Source: Alphaproteobacteria bacterium (GTDB lineage: Bacteria > Pseudomonadota > Alphaproteobacteria > Puniceispirillales > UBA1172). Taken from it: 46,193 nt of DNA. Positions within the stretch are counted from its first letter, which is position 1. Every line of letters starts with the position of its first letter. The stretch lies in NCBI GenBank assembly GCA_021296375.1, contig JAGWAQ010000006.1:1-46193 (forward strand), written 5' to 3'. The translations under genes and the position numbers were made by a program. The notes beneath the pieces are model-generated. The model saw only the letters and a list, made by a program, of their open reading frames with translations. It made no database searches and was not told the DNA's origin. This document shows positions 1 to 10,388 of this stretch, piece after piece.

Positions 1-501
1 AAGTTCACCATTATCGCTGTGACGGCTATATTATCCGCCAATGCTGCCATCGTCTCGGCCCAGGATAACCGCATTTCCATTAGCGGAACCAATCATGAAA
101 TCCCGCGGATAGTGACGTTGAAATCAAATCGCGTTATCATGCGCGGCGGGCCGGGGCGGGACTTCCCGATCAAATGGCAATATCAGCGCAAGGGCCTGCC
201 GCTCAAAGTGGTGGGGGAATTTGACGTCTGGCGCAAGGTCATGGATAGCGACGGCACGACAGGCTGGATGCATGTCAGCACCTTGTCGATCAAGCGCATG
301 GCCTTGATCACCGACACCACCGTCAAGATCCATAAATCCGCCAATGAAACCTCGCGCGCCATCGCGGTGGCGGAAAAGGGCGTGCTGGCTGAACTGGAAT
401 ATTGCCGTGGCGGCTGGTGCAAGATCACGACAGGTGATCTGACGGGCTGGATTTTCCGGCGGTCGATCTGGGGCCTGCTCGAAGGTGAAGTCTTCAATTA
501 A
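1..501 (+). CDS. Secreted bacterial SH3-domain protein (5' partial)
   Basis: The reading frame is open to the first base of the window, so the GTG at 19 in the ORF track is probably not the start. The residues before it (KFTIIAV) continue a hydrophobic signal peptide that ends near VSAQD. After the signal come two SH3-like repeats of the SH3_4/DUF1058 kind. The first covers roughly residues 30-95 of the visible protein (NRVIMRGGPG...WRKVMDSDG) and the second residues 95-155 (TVKIHKSANE...GWCKI...GWIFR). Such proteins are exported to the periplasm and are thought to bind cell-wall or protein ligands; no enzyme motif is visible. It converges on katG across a shared terminator. The domain call is good; the cellular role is unknown. 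Confidence 0.8.
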   Translation, partial: KFTIIAVTAILSANAAIVSAQDNRISISGTNHEIPRIVTLKSNRVIMRGGPGRDFPIKWQYQRKGLPLKVVGEFDVWRKVMDSDGTTGWMHVSTLSIKRMALITDTTVKIHKSANETSRAIAVAEKGVLAELEYCRGGWCKITTGDLTGWIFRRSIWGLLEGEVFN

Positions 502-542
502 CCTTCGTTCATACTGACCACCAAAAATAAATCAGACCATAA

Positions 543-568
543 AAAAGCCCGGGGTTAACCGGGCTTTT
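543..568. terminator. Bidirectional rho-independent terminator between SH3 gene and katG
   Basis: A perfect 10-bp inverted repeat, AAAAGCCCGG and CCGGGCTTTT, flanks a 6-base loop. Each strand has a G/C-rich stem core that ends in a T-run, so it can stop transcripts from both converging genes. Confidence 0.9.
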
Positions 569-592
569 CTGTGTTTGAGGATGCTGGTGACG

Positions 593-2806
<2,214 letters not shown>

Positions 2807-2811
2807 TTAAA

Positions 2812-2840
2812 AAATTAGTGAATTAACAAAACAGGGTCAA
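2812..2840 (-). promoter_or_regulatory. Candidate katG promoter
   Basis: On the minus strand TTGACC is followed by a 17-base spacer and TAATTT, about 90 bases upstream of the katG ATG. The -35 element is good and the -10 weak, which would suit a promoter that needs an activator. The palindrome at 2846-2867 lies 5 bases upstream of the -35. Confidence 0.5.
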
Positions 2841-2845
2841 GGCAG

Positions 2846-2867
2846 TTTAGAATAATTTTAAATTATT
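2846..2867. promoter_or_regulatory. Irr-box-like / Fur-family palindrome upstream of katG
   Basis: TTTAGAATAATTTTAAA at 2846-2862 matches the alphaproteobacterial Irr box, recalled as TTTAGAA-N3-TTCTAAA, at all but one half-site base. Overlapping it, 2851-2867 is a perfect 8-1-8 inverted repeat (AATAATTT-T-AAATTATT), the geometry of a Fur/PerR-type operator. It sits between the irr stop codon and the katG promoter. The binding protein is inferred. Confidence 0.5.
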
Positions 2868-2892
2868 TCAGGAGCGCCCTGCTGGCGTGACC

Positions 2893-3300
2893 CTAAGCCA
2901 GTCGAATAACCACATCAACACGTTCAACACTTCGGCCATCAGGGGCCTCCGGCAAGGACCTGAGGCCAATGGCCCCGGCGGGAATATCGATCAAGTCATT
3001 GGTCTTGGGGTCAAAGAAATGATGATGGTGGTCCGTGTTGGTGTCAAAATACCTGACGTTATCATCAAGATTGATTTCATGAAGCAGGCCGACGCGGCTG
3101 AACTGATTGAGGGTGTTGTATATTGTCGCCAGTGACATCGGGATGCCTTGAGCCGCGACTTCTGCGCGCAAGGTTTCCGCCGTCACATGGCGGCAGGGCG
3201 CGTTGAACAACAGCCCGGCCAGGGCAATACGCTGGCGGGTTGGCCGCAAATCATGCTGCCGCAGCAGGTTGATATGGTCATTTTCGCTTACCGTCGTCAC
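2893..3300 (-). CDS. irr: Iron response regulator Irr (Fur family)
   Basis: A 135-residue Fur-family transcription factor. The winged helix is RPTRQRIALAGLLF...SLATIYNTLNQF (residues 19-67). The dimer/sensor part has YFDTNTDHHHHFFD with H91-H94, matching the haem-responsive His cluster of alphaproteobacterial Irr. The C-terminal CxxC zinc motif of Fur, PerR and Zur is absent, as in Irr. The N-terminal GCPWHD haem motif of Bradyrhizobium Irr is also absent, as in many Irr proteins. Divergence from fabA-fabB-fabI is the usual context. The start is a GTG with no clear ribosome site; a 9-codon frame (ATG at 3326) ends in a GTGA overlap with it, so translation may be coupled. Irr normally represses iron-consuming genes and activates others when iron is low. 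Confidence 0.88.
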   Translation of the reverse strand: MTTVSENDHINLLRQHDLRPTRQRIALAGLLFNAPCRHVTAETLRAEVAAQGIPMSLATIYNTLNQFSRVGLLHEINLDDNVRYFDTNTDHHHHFFDPKTNDLIDIPAGAIGLRSLPEAPDGRSVERVDVVIRLA

Positions 3301-3338
3301 GCGCCCGCAATACCCTGTTTGTTCATACGATAAATCTT

Positions 3339-3366
3339 ATTTTAATGAGAATTTGGAAATTCGCAA
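3339..3366 (-). promoter_or_regulatory. Candidate irr promoter
   Basis: On the minus strand TTGCGA, a 16-base spacer and TAAAAT (5 of 6 to consensus) lie about 40 bases upstream of the irr GTG. The palindrome at 3349-3362 is inside the spacer, a repressor-type position. Confidence 0.5.
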
Positions 3367-3378
3367 TATATTCGCAAT
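3349..3378. promoter_or_regulatory. Palindrome and 11-bp-spaced direct repeats in irr-fabA intergenic region
   Basis: GAATTT-GG-AAATTC (3349-3362) is a perfect inverted repeat. It runs into two copies of ATTCGCAAT (3359-3367 and 3370-3378) whose starts are 11 bp apart, one helical turn. The group overlaps the spacer and -35 of the irr promoter and the -35 of the fabA promoter. The binding protein is unknown; Irr or a fatty-acid regulator are possibilities. Confidence 0.4.
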
Positions 3379-3399
3379 TGCAATGAAGTCTGATATGTT
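3371..3399 (+). promoter_or_regulatory. Candidate fabA promoter
   Basis: TTCGCA, a 17-base spacer and TATGTT, each 4 of 6 to consensus, lie 30 bases before the fabA start chosen here. The -35 is part of the direct-repeat block. A moderate call. Confidence 0.4.
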
Positions 3400-3429
3400 G
3401 TGGTCAGATTAGAAATGAAAGGGTCACCC

Positions 3430-3945
3430 ATGCCGTCTTTTGAAAAAAAGAACCAGTATTCTTACGATGATTTGATTTCCTGCGCCCAAGGTGAAATGTA
3501 CGGCCCGGGCAACCCGCAATTGCCGATGCCGCCGATGCTGATGATGGATCGCATCACCGAGATCAACGACAATGGCGGCAGTGCCGGTAAAGGCGAGATT
3601 ATTGCCGAATTTGATATCAATCCCGACAAATGGTTCTTTGAATGCCATTTCCCCGGTGATCCGGTGATGCCCGGCTGCCTTGGCATGGACGGGCTGTGGC
3701 AATTGGTGGGGTTCTACCTCGGCTGGGCTGGCGGCACCGGCCGTGGCCGCGCCATTTCTGTCGGTTCAGTGCGGTTTTCAGGGCAGATCCAGCCGCAGCA
3801 TAAACTCGTCACCTTCAAGCTCGACATCAAGCGCCTGATCATGCGCAAGCTGATCCTTGGCATCGCTGATGGCCAGGTGCTGTGTGACGGCGAGGTGGTG
3901 TTCGAAGCCGAAGACATTCGCGTCGGCCTGTTTAAAGACGACTAA
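3430..3945 (+). CDS. fabA: 3-hydroxydecanoyl-ACP dehydratase/isomerase FabA
   Basis: Dehydrates 3-hydroxydecanoyl-ACP and isomerises the product to cis-3-decenoyl-ACP, the branch point of anaerobic unsaturated fatty acid synthesis. With the start at 3430 the protein has 171 residues, against 172 in E. coli. The ORF-track start at 3400 is a GTG without a ribosome site, whereas AAAGGG lies 6 bases before 3430 and the protein then begins [15 protein letters not shown], as expected. The hot-dog fold motifs are clear: [12 protein letters not shown], then active-site H73 in [12 protein letters not shown] and D87 in GMDGLW. It is the first gene of fabA-fabB-fabI. Confidence 0.97.
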   Translation: MPSFEKKNQYSYDDLISCAQGEMYGPGNPQLPMPPMLMMDRITEINDNGGSAGKGEIIAEFDINPDKWFFECHFPGDPVMPGCLGMDGLWQLVGFYLGWAGGTGRGRAISVGSVRFSGQIQPQHKLVTFKLDIKRLIMRKLILGIADGQVLCDGEVVFEAEDIRVGLFKDD

Positions 3946-3976
3946 ACCTTATTCAACTGACCTAAAGGAAGTTCAT

Positions 3977-5209
3977 ATGCGTCGTGTAGTTATCACCGGT
4001 ATCGGGATCACCTCTTCCATCGGCAACAACGCCGAAGAAGTGAAAGCCTCACTCAAATCCGGCCAATCCGGCATTGTCTTTGCCCCGGATTACGCTGAGC
4101 TGGGCTTTCGCTCGCAGATCCACGGCACCGTCAAGATGGATGTCGCTGACCATGTTGACCGCAAGCAATTGCGCTTTATGGGCGAAGGCGCGGCTTATGC
4201 CGTCATCGCCATGGAACAGGCGATTGCCGACGCTGGCCTGACCAAGGACGAGGTCTCCAACCCCCGCACCGGCCTGATCGCCGGCTCCGGCGGGCCATCC
4301 ACCGCCAATATGCTGGCGGCGTTTGACACCACCCGCGAGAAAAGCCCGAAGCGCGTCGGCCCTTACATGGTGCCGCGCTGCATGTCCTCCACCGTGTCGG
4401 CCTGCATCGCGACGTTTTTTGAAATCAAGGGGCTGAACTACTCCATCACTTCCGCCTGCTCGACCAGCTCGCATTGCATTTCTTCCGGCGTGGACGCCAT
4501 CCGTTACGGCCAGCAGGACATTGTCTTTGCCGGTGGCGGTGAGGAATTGCACTGGACCTTATCCGTGCTGTTTGATGCCATGGGGGCGATGTCGTCAAAA
4601 TACAACGACACGCCGGAACGCGCCTCTCGCCCTTATGACACGGACCGTGACGGGTTCGTGATCGCCGGTGGCGGCGGCATGGTGGTGCTGGAAGATTATG
4701 ACCGGGCGGTGGCGCGCGGTGCGAAAATCTATGCCGAAGTGGTGGGCTATGGCGCCAATTCCGACGGCCATGACATGGTCGCGCCATCCGGCGAAGGCGC
4801 GGTGCGGTGCATGGAACTGGCCCTCGCGGGGTTTGACGGCAACGGGCTTGACGGGCAGGTCGATTACATCAACGCCCATGGCACCTCAACCCCTGTTGGC
4901 GATATTCGCGAGCTGGAAGCGGTGCGCGCGGTGTTTGAAAAACGCGACTATCTGCCGACCGTCACCTCGACCAAATCCCTGACCGGGCATTCGCTTGGCG
5001 CCACCGGCGTTCAGGAAGCGATTTACACCATGCTGATGATGCAGGACGGGTTTGTGGCAGGTTCAGCCAATATTGAAAACCCTGACCCCGGCATTGGCGG
5101 TATTGATATCCCCACCACCATGGTGGAAAAGAATATCGACCTCGCCCTGTCCAATTCCTTTGGCTTTGGCGGCACCAACGCCAGCCTCGCGCTCCGAAAG
5201 GTATCCTGA
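3977..5209 (+). CDS. fabB: 3-oxoacyl-ACP synthase I FabB
   Basis: Elongating beta-ketoacyl-ACP synthase that extends the cis-3-decenoyl-ACP made by FabA. The start at 3977 ([10 protein letters not shown]) follows AAAGGA by 7 bases and gives 410 residues, close to the family's usual length; the ORF-track extension to 3857 overlaps fabA and is not real. The thiolase-fold triad is present: nucleophile C161 in [11 protein letters not shown]301 in [11 protein letters not shown] and H338 in [12 protein letters not shown], with K333 beside it. The gap to fabA is 31 bases. Confidence 0.97.
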   Translation: MRRVVITGIGITSSIGNNAEEVKASLKSGQSGIVFAPDYAELGFRSQIHGTVKMDVADHVDRKQLRFMGEGAAYAVIAMEQAIADAGLTKDEVSNPRTGLIAGSGGPSTANMLAAFDTTREKSPKRVGPYMVPRCMSSTVSACIATFFEIKGLNYSITSACSTSSHCISSGVDAIRYGQQDIVFAGGGEELHWTLSVLFDAMGAMSSKYNDTPERASRPYDTDRDGFVIAGGGGMVVLEDYDRAVARGAKIYAEVVGYGANSDGHDMVAPSGEGAVRCMELALAGFDGNGLDGQVDYINAHGTSTPVGDIRELEAVRAVFEKRDYLPTVTSTKSLTGHSLGATGVQEAIYTMLMMQDGFVAGSANIENPDPGIGGIDIPTTMVEKNIDLALSNSFGFGGTNASLALRKVS

Positions 5210-5211
5210 TC

Positions 5212-5994
5212 ATGGGCGGTTTGCTGAACGGAAAGCGCGGGCTGATCATGGGGGTCGCCAATGACCGCTCGATCGCCTATGGGGTGGCGAAAGCGGCGGC
5301 GGCTGAAGGGGCGGAACTGGCCTTTACTTATCAGAACGACATGATGGCGAAACGCGTCGTGCCGCTGGCGGAAGGGCTGGGCAGCTCCATCACCATGGCC
5401 AATGATGTCAGCGAAGAGGGGTCGGCCGAACGCGTCATCACCGAATTGCGCAACCATTGGGACCGTCTTGATTTTGTCGTTCATGCCCTGGCCTTTGCCG
5501 ATAAAGAGGCGCTGAAGGGCGATTACATGGAGGTTGAACATAAAGCCTTTATGGACTCGATGCTGATCTCCGCCTTCTCCTTTACGGAAATTGCCAAAGC
5601 CGCCCGCCCGATGATGACCGCTGGCGGCTCCCTGATCACCCTCACCTATCTCGGGGCGCAACGCATCACCCCCAATTACAATGTCATGGGGGTCGCCAAA
5701 GCGGCGCTTGAAGCTTCGGTTCGTTACCTGGCGGTTGACCTTGGGGGCGAGGGGATTCGCGTCAACGGTCTGTCGGCTGGTCCCGTCAAAACACTGGCGG
5801 GCGCCGCCATTGGCGGGGCGCGTCATGTCTTCCGTCACGCCGAAACCCATGCCCCGCTTGGCCGCAACCCTGACATGGATGAAGTTGGCCGCGCCGGGCT
5901 TTACCTGGCGTCGGACCTGTCGTCAGGCGTCACCGGCGAAATACATTACGTCGATGGCGGCTATCACCATATCGGCGTGCCGCGGGAAGAATAG
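5212..5994 (+). CDS. fabI: Enoyl-ACP reductase FabI (NADH)
   Basis: Short-chain-dehydrogenase-type enoyl-ACP reductase that completes each elongation cycle. The 260 residues include the modified Rossmann motif near GLIMGVANDRSIA and the catalytic Y146, Y156 and K163 (YNVMGVAK), at the same numbers as in E. coli FabI. The segment VHALAFADK has Ala where E. coli has Gly93, a position linked to triclosan binding; this is common in alphaproteobacteria and not evidence of resistance. The start is 2 bases after the fabB stop, with a GAAAGG ribosome site inside fabB, so the two are probably co-translated. Confidence 0.96.
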   Translation: MGGLLNGKRGLIMGVANDRSIAYGVAKAAAAEGAELAFTYQNDMMAKRVVPLAEGLGSSITMANDVSEEGSAERVITELRNHWDRLDFVVHALAFADKEALKGDYMEVEHKAFMDSMLISAFSFTEIAKAARPMMTAGGSLITLTYLGAQRITPNYNVMGVAKAALEASVRYLAVDLGGEGIRVNGLSAGPVKTLAGAAIGGARHVFRHAETHAPLGRNPDMDEVGRAGLYLASDLSSGVTGEIHYVDGGYHHIGVPREE

Positions 5995-6025
5995 TTTTAC
6001 CCGAAATTACAGTTTGCCGAAATTA

Positions 6026-6095
6026 TGGGTTTTTCCAGATTCGTTTTTCCGGATTAGTTTTTCCAAATTAGTTTTTCCAAATTAGTTTTTCCAAA
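6026..6095. repeat. Tandem 14-bp repeat downstream of fabI
   Basis: Five head-to-tail 14-bp units: two diverged ones (6026-6039, 6040-6053) then three identical TTAGTTTTTCCAAA copies (6054-6095). It lies between the fabI stop and the terminator, so it would be in the 3' untranslated part of the fab transcript. Confidence 0.9.
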
Positions 6096-6107
6096 TTCCA
6101 GGCCAAA

Positions 6108-6135
6108 AAAAAGCGGGGATCATTCCCCGCTTTTT
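6108..6135. terminator. Bidirectional terminator between fabI and pnp
   Basis: An 11-bp perfect inverted repeat, AAAAAGCGGGG and CCCCGCTTTTT, with a 6-base loop, at the junction of two converging transcripts. Confidence 0.92.
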
Positions 6136-6154
6136 CATCAGATGTATGGCGGAA

Positions 6155-8260
6155 TTATTCGCCCGCTTCCAGGTCAGCGCCGGTGTCTTGATCGACGCGC
6201 TTCATGGACAGCTTGATCTTGCCGCGATCATCAAAACCGATGACCTTGACCTTGACTTCATCGCCTTCAGCGCAGATGTCGGTGGTCTTTTCGGTGCGGC
6301 CTTCCTGCAGCTCGGAGATATGAACAAGCCCGTCACGAGCACCCATGAAGTTCACGAATGCGCCGAAATCAACGGTCTTGACCACTTTACCGGTGTAGAT
6401 AACCCCAAGCTCAGGTTCAGCGACAATGTCGTGAATGCGCTTGTAGGCGGCTTCGCCGGAAGCGGTATCGGAAGCGGCGATTTTGACGGTGCCGTCATCA
6501 TCGATATCAACCTTCGCGCCAGTGGATTCACAGATGTCACGAATGATCTTGCCGCCTGGGCCGATAATGTCGCGAATCTTCTCAACGGGGATCGACATGG
6601 TGGTGATCTTCGGGGCGGTATCCGCCAGCACTTCACGCGCGGTGCCAATGGCTTTCGCCATTTCACCGAGGATAAACAACCGGCCGTCTTTCGCTTGCGC
6701 AAGCGCGATATCCATAATCTCACGAGTGATGGAGGTGATTTTAATATCCATCTGAAGCGCCGTGATACCGGCATCGGTCCCCGCCACTTTGAAGTCCATG
6801 TCACCGAGGTGATCTTCATCACCAAGAATATCGGACAGAACCGCGAAATCATCACCTTCTTTGATGAGACCCATGGCAATACCCGCCACAGGGCGCGGCA
6901 GAGGCACACCCGCGTCCATCATCGCAAGCGACGTGCCGCAGACCGTTGCCATTGAGGATGAACCGTTTGATTCGGTCACTTCTGACACCACACGAATGGT
7001 GTAGGGAAACTCATCCTTGGTGGGGCGAGTCGGGTTGATCGCGCGCCAGGCAAGCTTGCCGTGGCCGACTTCACGGCGACCCGGTGAGCCAACACGGCCC
7101 GCTTCACCAACAGAGTATGGCGGGAAGTTGTAATGCAGCATGAAGTTGTTGCGGTATTCGCCTTCAAGCGCGTCGATGATCTGTTCATCCTGACCGGTGC
7201 CAAGGGTGGCGACAGCCAGCGCCTGGGTTTCACCGCGGGTAAACAGGGCGGAACCATGGGTGCGCGGCAGAACGCCGACTTCAGCGACAATCGGGCGAAC
7301 CGTTGACGTGTCACGGCCATCAATACGCTGGCCGGTCTTCAGGATGGAGCCGCGAACGATATCCGCTTCCATGGCCTTGAACAGCCCGCCGGCAAGAACG
7401 CCATCAACATCTTCATCAAGGGATTCCATTGCCGCCGCTTTGACTTCGGCAACCGCCGCTTGACGGCTGGTCTTGTCGGCAATGCTGTAGGCTTTTTCCA
7501 GATCCTTGCTGAACTTGGCCATGGCTTTGGAAATGCCTTCGGCTTCGGCAGGTTCTTCCGGCAGAGGACGCGGGTCCTTGGCGGCGACCTCAGCCAGTTC
7601 AATAATGGCGTTAATGACGGTCTGCATTTCATCATGACCGAAATTAACAGCGCCGAGCATATCCGCTTCAGCCAATTCCTTGGCTTCGGATTCAACCATC
7701 AGCACGCCTTCGCGTGTCCCGGCAACCACCAGATCAAGGGTGCTGTCTTCCATTTCCGCAAAGGTCGGGTTCAGCACATAGGCGCCATCGATCATGCCAA
7801 CGCGGGCGGCGCCAATCGGACCGAAGAACGGAATGCCGGAAATGGTCAGGGCAGCGGATGCCCCCACCAGCGCGACGATGCCGGGGTCATTTTCCATGTC
7901 ATGGGACAACACGGTGCAGATGACCTGGGTTTCGTTCTTGAACCCTTTCGGGAAGAGCGGGCGAATCGGACGGTCAATCAGACGTGAGATCAGGGTCTCG
8001 GCTTCGCTTGGACGGCCCTCACGCTTGAAGAAGCCGCCAGGAATTTTACCAGCGGCAAACGTCTTTTCCTGATAGTTGACGGTCAGGGGGAAGAAATCCT
8101 GGCCGGGCTTGGCGGAATGCGCGGCGACCGCGGTACAAAGCACCGTGGTTTCACCCATGCTTGCCAGCACAGCACCGTCAGCTTGACGGGCGATACGGCC
8201 GGTTTCAAGGGTCAGCGTCTTGCCGCCCCATTCAATTTCTTTTTTAAAAACTTGGAACAT
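6155..8260 (-). CDS. pnp: Polynucleotide phosphorylase PNPase
   Basis: 3'-to-5' phosphorolytic exoribonuclease of mRNA decay, normally a trimer and often associated with RNase E. The 701 residues hold two RNase PH domains (about 10-230 and 320-540) joined by the alpha-helical linker, then a KH domain with GPGGK at 567-571 and an S1 domain at about 620-690 (VDFGAFVNF...GLVHISEL). The active-site serine stretch [19 protein letters not shown] is intact. The gene is last in the rimP-to-pnp cluster, separated from rpsO by 345 bp that hold a terminator and a structured leader. Confidence 0.97.
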   Translation of the reverse strand: MFQVFKKEIEWGGKTLTLETGRIARQADGAVLASMGETTVLCTAVAAHSAKPGQDFFPLTVNYQEKTFAAGKIPGGFFKREGRPSEAETLISRLIDRPIRPLFPKGFKNETQVICTVLSHDMENDPGIVALVGASAALTISGIPFFGPIGAARVGMIDGAYVLNPTFAEMEDSTLDLVVAGTREGVLMVESEAKELAEADMLGAVNFGHDEMQTVINAIIELAEVAAKDPRPLPEEPAEAEGISKAMAKFSKDLEKAYSIADKTSRQAAVAEVKAAAMESLDEDVDGVLAGGLFKAMEADIVRGSILKTGQRIDGRDTSTVRPIVAEVGVLPRTHGSALFTRGETQALAVATLGTGQDEQIIDALEGEYRNNFMLHYNFPPYSVGEAGRVGSPGRREVGHGKLAWRAINPTRPTKDEFPYTIRVVSEVTESNGSSSMATVCGTSLAMMDAGVPLPRPVAGIAMGLIKEGDDFAVLSDILGDEDHLGDMDFKVAGTDAGITALQMDIKITSITREIMDIALAQAKDGRLFILGEMAKAIGTAREVLADTAPKITTMSIPVEKIRDIIGPGGKIIRDICESTGAKVDIDDDGTVKIAASDTASGEAAYKRIHDIVAEPELGVIYTGKVVKTVDFGAFVNFMGARDGLVHISELQEGRTEKTTDICAEGDEVKVKVIGFDDRGKIKLSMKRVDQDTGADLEAGE

Positions 8261-8548
8261 TTTCTCTCATTTCTCCAAATCACCATTACCGCACCATTGC
8301 GGCAACAGCCCCGCCACCCTTTCGGGATAACGGTTGATCTTGATCATCGGGAAAAGAGAAAGCACCGTGGTGCGTGAAACTTCCTCATCTGAGAGGAAGT
8401 CTTCGGGGGGAAATTCTCCGGGGGCCTTTCCCCGTCGATACCGGCTGATCCGGCACCCTTTCCTGTTTTCCACTTAAGATCTGCCCCATGTTTAGGGGGT
8501 CGCGGTGAAATTGTCAAGAAATCAGATGTTTGGGGAAATTCGGGGGGT
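8261..8548 (-). promoter_or_regulatory. Structured pnp leader, rpsO-pnp intergenic region
   Basis: This is the main part of the only stretch above 300 bases without a convincing gene (8261-8605, which also holds the rpsO terminator). Perfect hairpins can be read at 8289-8302 (CCGCA/TGCGG), 8362-8373 (GCACC/GGTGC), 8379-8400 (ACTTCCTC/GAGGAAGT, 6-base loop) and 8419-8434 (CGGGG/CCCCG). In enteric bacteria PNPase controls its own mRNA through an RNase III-cut leader hairpin, so this may be an equivalent. A 68-codon frame (8267-8473) runs through it but has no recognisable product. No strong sigma70 promoter was identified. Confidence 0.45.
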
Positions 8549-8579
8549 AAAAAAACCGGCCCCGGGAAAACCCGAGGCC
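8549..8579 (-). terminator. rpsO rho-independent terminator
   Basis: On the minus strand GGCCTCGGG, a TTTT loop and CCCGGGGCC form a 9-bp stem with one G-U pair, followed by GG and seven T. It lies about 27 bases beyond the rpsO stop. Confidence 0.85.
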
Positions 8580-8605
8580 AGTGAATTTTTTTTATAAGCT
8601 CGCCA

Positions 8606-8875
8606 TTAGCGGCGCAGGCCAAGCTTTGCGATCAGGGCCTTATAGGCGTCTTCGTCACGACGACGGATGTAGTCGAGCAGGTGACGGCGCTTGCCGACCA
8701 TGGTCAAGAGACCACGACGTGAGCCGAAATCTTTTTTATGGGTTTTCATGTGTTCCGTCAGATTGACGATACGGGTGGTCAGAATAGCGACCTGTACCGC
8801 GGCGCTGCCGGAATCTTTGTCATTGGCGCCAAACTCTGCAATCAGTTCAGCTTTACGTTCGTTGGTAATCGACAT
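8606..8875 (-). CDS. rpsO: 30S ribosomal protein S15
   Basis: Binds 16S rRNA early in small-subunit assembly. The 89-residue length and conserved blocks ([19 protein letters not shown] and [13 protein letters not shown]) are typical of S15. AGGAG stands 6 bases before the ATG. It follows truB by 20 bases and is followed by its own terminator, so pnp may be transcribed separately or by read-through. Confidence 0.97.
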   Translation of the reverse strand: MSITNERKAELIAEFGANDKDSGSAAVQVAILTTRIVNLTEHMKTHKKDFGSRRGLLTMVGKRRHLLDYIRRRDEDAYKALIAKLGLRR

Positions 8876-8895
8876 CGGGTTCTCCTGTATCCAAG

Positions 8896-9852
8896 TTAGG
8901 TGGAAAGATTGAAAACCCTGATGGGGGATGCTGTGGGACCATTAACGGTGATCAAGGCCACAAGCTGGCCTTGGTGAACCGCGGTCATCACGACATCATC
9001 CGCATCGGGATCAGCCTTTGGCGAGGTCATCCCCGCCTTCAGCTCAATCTTCTGGCCGCGACGCAGCCTTAACGCATCTTCTTCGGTGATGGCCAGCGCC
9101 GGGATGTCGTCCAGCGCGGTCATAACCGGATGCAATGCTTTGAAAGCATCGGCACTATTGTCGATTTCTTCAAAGAAATCCAGCGAAATCGACTTATCAA
9201 GGGAAAATGGCCCCACCCGAAGCCGCCGAAGCTGAACAATATGCCCCGCCGTGCCGAGTGCCCGTGCCATATCCCGCCCGAGCGACCGGATATACGCGCC
9301 TTTACCTGTGGTGACCTGAAAACTCGCCTCATGGTCATCACAGCTCAAGCAGTTCAGCTGATGGATCTCCACCTGACGGGCATCGAGCTGAACCTCTTCA
9401 TTATTGCGCGCCATGTCATAGGCGCGTTTGCCGTCTTTCTTGATGGCGGAATAAATCGGCGGCACCTGCGAAATCGGGCCACGGAATTGATCAAGGATGG
9501 CGTTGACCTCATCAAGGCTGGGGCGGTGATCATGACGGATCGTGACCTCACCTTCACGGTCATCGGTGGTGGTTTCCTCCCCCCATTTGACGGTGAAAGC
9601 GTAATCCTTGCTGGCGTCCATAACGTAAGGGATGGTTTTGGTGGCTTCCCCCAGGGCAATCGGCAGGATGCCTGTGGCCAGAGGGTCAAGCGTGCCGGAA
9701 TGCCCGGCCTTGGCGGCGCCAAAACAGCGGCGAATAATATTCACCGCCTTGGTGGAGGGCACCGTCAGGGGTTTGTCCAGAATAACCCAGCCATCAATCT
9801 TGAGTTTCTTGCGCTTGAACTGGCCGGGGGCAGACCCGTCGTGCCGCGTCAT
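8896..9852 (-). CDS. truB: tRNA pseudouridine-55 synthase TruB
   Basis: Makes pseudouridine 55 in the T-loop of tRNAs. The 318 residues include the catalytic D56 in [12 protein letters not shown], the N-terminal [13 protein letters not shown] motif and the [10 protein letters not shown] strand. A C-terminal region of about 70 residues resembles the usual TruB C-terminal extension. The start overlaps the rbfA stop by one base (TGATG), the classic rbfA-truB-rpsO arrangement. Confidence 0.96.
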   Translation of the reverse strand: MTRHDGSAPGQFKRKKLKIDGWVILDKPLTVPSTKAVNIIRRCFGAAKAGHSGTLDPLATGILPIALGEATKTIPYVMDASKDYAFTVKWGEETTTDDREGEVTIRHDHRPSLDEVNAILDQFRGPISQVPPIYSAIKKDGKRAYDMARNNEEVQLDARQVEIHQLNCLSCDDHEASFQVTTGKGAYIRSLGRDMARALGTAGHIVQLRRLRVGPFSLDKSISLDFFEEIDNSADAFKALHPVMTALDDIPALAITEEDALRLRRGQKIELKAGMTSPKADPDADDVVMTAVHQGQLVALITVNGPTASPIRVFNLST

Positions 9853-10337
9853 CAGGCCCCCGCCTCATCGGCCTTATCGGCCTCATCCTGATCATCCTGA
9901 TCATCATGATCATCATGATCATCATAATCATCATGGTCATCAGCCGGGGCATTGGCCTGATTGGTCTGGATCAGGCTCGACACCCGCCCGGCGACATCAA
10001 AGCTTTCATCCAGCAGGAACTTCAGCCGCGGGGTGCGGCGGATGGTCAGGCGTTGCGACAATTCATGCTGGATTTGCTTGGCAATGGTATTCAGCCCCGC
10101 CAGAACATTGTCGTAATCCATGCCGCCAAGGGGCAGGCAATAGACCCGGGCGTTGGAAAAATCAGGGCTGATGGAAACTTCGGAAATCGTCACGGCGACA
10201 CCGTCAAGCGACGGCTCATAGAACGTTCCCTTCAGCAGGATATCCGCAATCAAATGGCGGATTTCCTCCCCCACCTTCAACTGGCGCTGGGATTTCTCAC
10301 TGGATGATTTATCACCCTTGCGGGACCGCTGAACCAT
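9852..10337 (-). CDS. rbfA: Ribosome-binding factor A with acidic/His repeat tail
   Basis: Assembly factor for late 30S maturation, binding near the 5' end of 16S rRNA. The KH-like core is residues 16-128 (GEEIRHLIADILLKG...RRTPRLKFLLDESFD). At 161 residues it is longer than the 133-residue E. coli protein, mainly because of a C-terminal tail from about residue 133 made of Asp-Asp-His/Gln/Tyr triplets and then Asp/Glu/Ala/Lys triplets. The tail is encoded by 9-bp tandem repeats. It lies between infB and truB, with 51 bases to infB. Confidence 0.95.
   Translation of the reverse strand: MVQRSRKGDKSSSEKSQRQLKVGEEIRHLIADILLKGTFYEPSLDGVAVTISEVSISPDFSNARVYCLPLGGMDYDNVLAGLNTIAKQIQHELSQRLTIRRTPRLKFLLDESFDVAGRVSSLIQTNQANAPADDHDDYDDHDDHDDQDDQDEADKADEAGA
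9862..9941. repeat. 9-bp tandem repeats encoding the RbfA tail
   Basis: Six units of the type (C/A)TGATCATC from 9888 to 9941, preceded by three related units (GCCTCATCG, GCCTTATCG, GCCTCATCC) from 9862. Period 9 keeps the frame and yields DDH/DDQ and DEA/DKA triplets. The units also pile up GATC sites. Confidence 0.92.
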
Positions 10338-10388
10338 CAGAACAAACCTCTACACACCGCAACCGTTGGCCTTGATCAATCTGACCGA

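Noticed and set aside
3400-3429. N-terminal extension of FabA from GTG 3400
   Set aside because: No ribosome site and no family match; the ATG at 3430 has AAAGGG at proper spacing.
5490-5510. FabI Ala at the Gly93 position as triclosan resistance
   Set aside because: The residue is common in alphaproteobacterial FabI, and resistance cannot be inferred from it.
8267-8473. 68-codon frame in the pnp leader as a leader peptide
   Set aside because: No recognisable product or ribosome site. It overlaps the hairpins and is likely chance, though it ends 6 bases before the pnp start.
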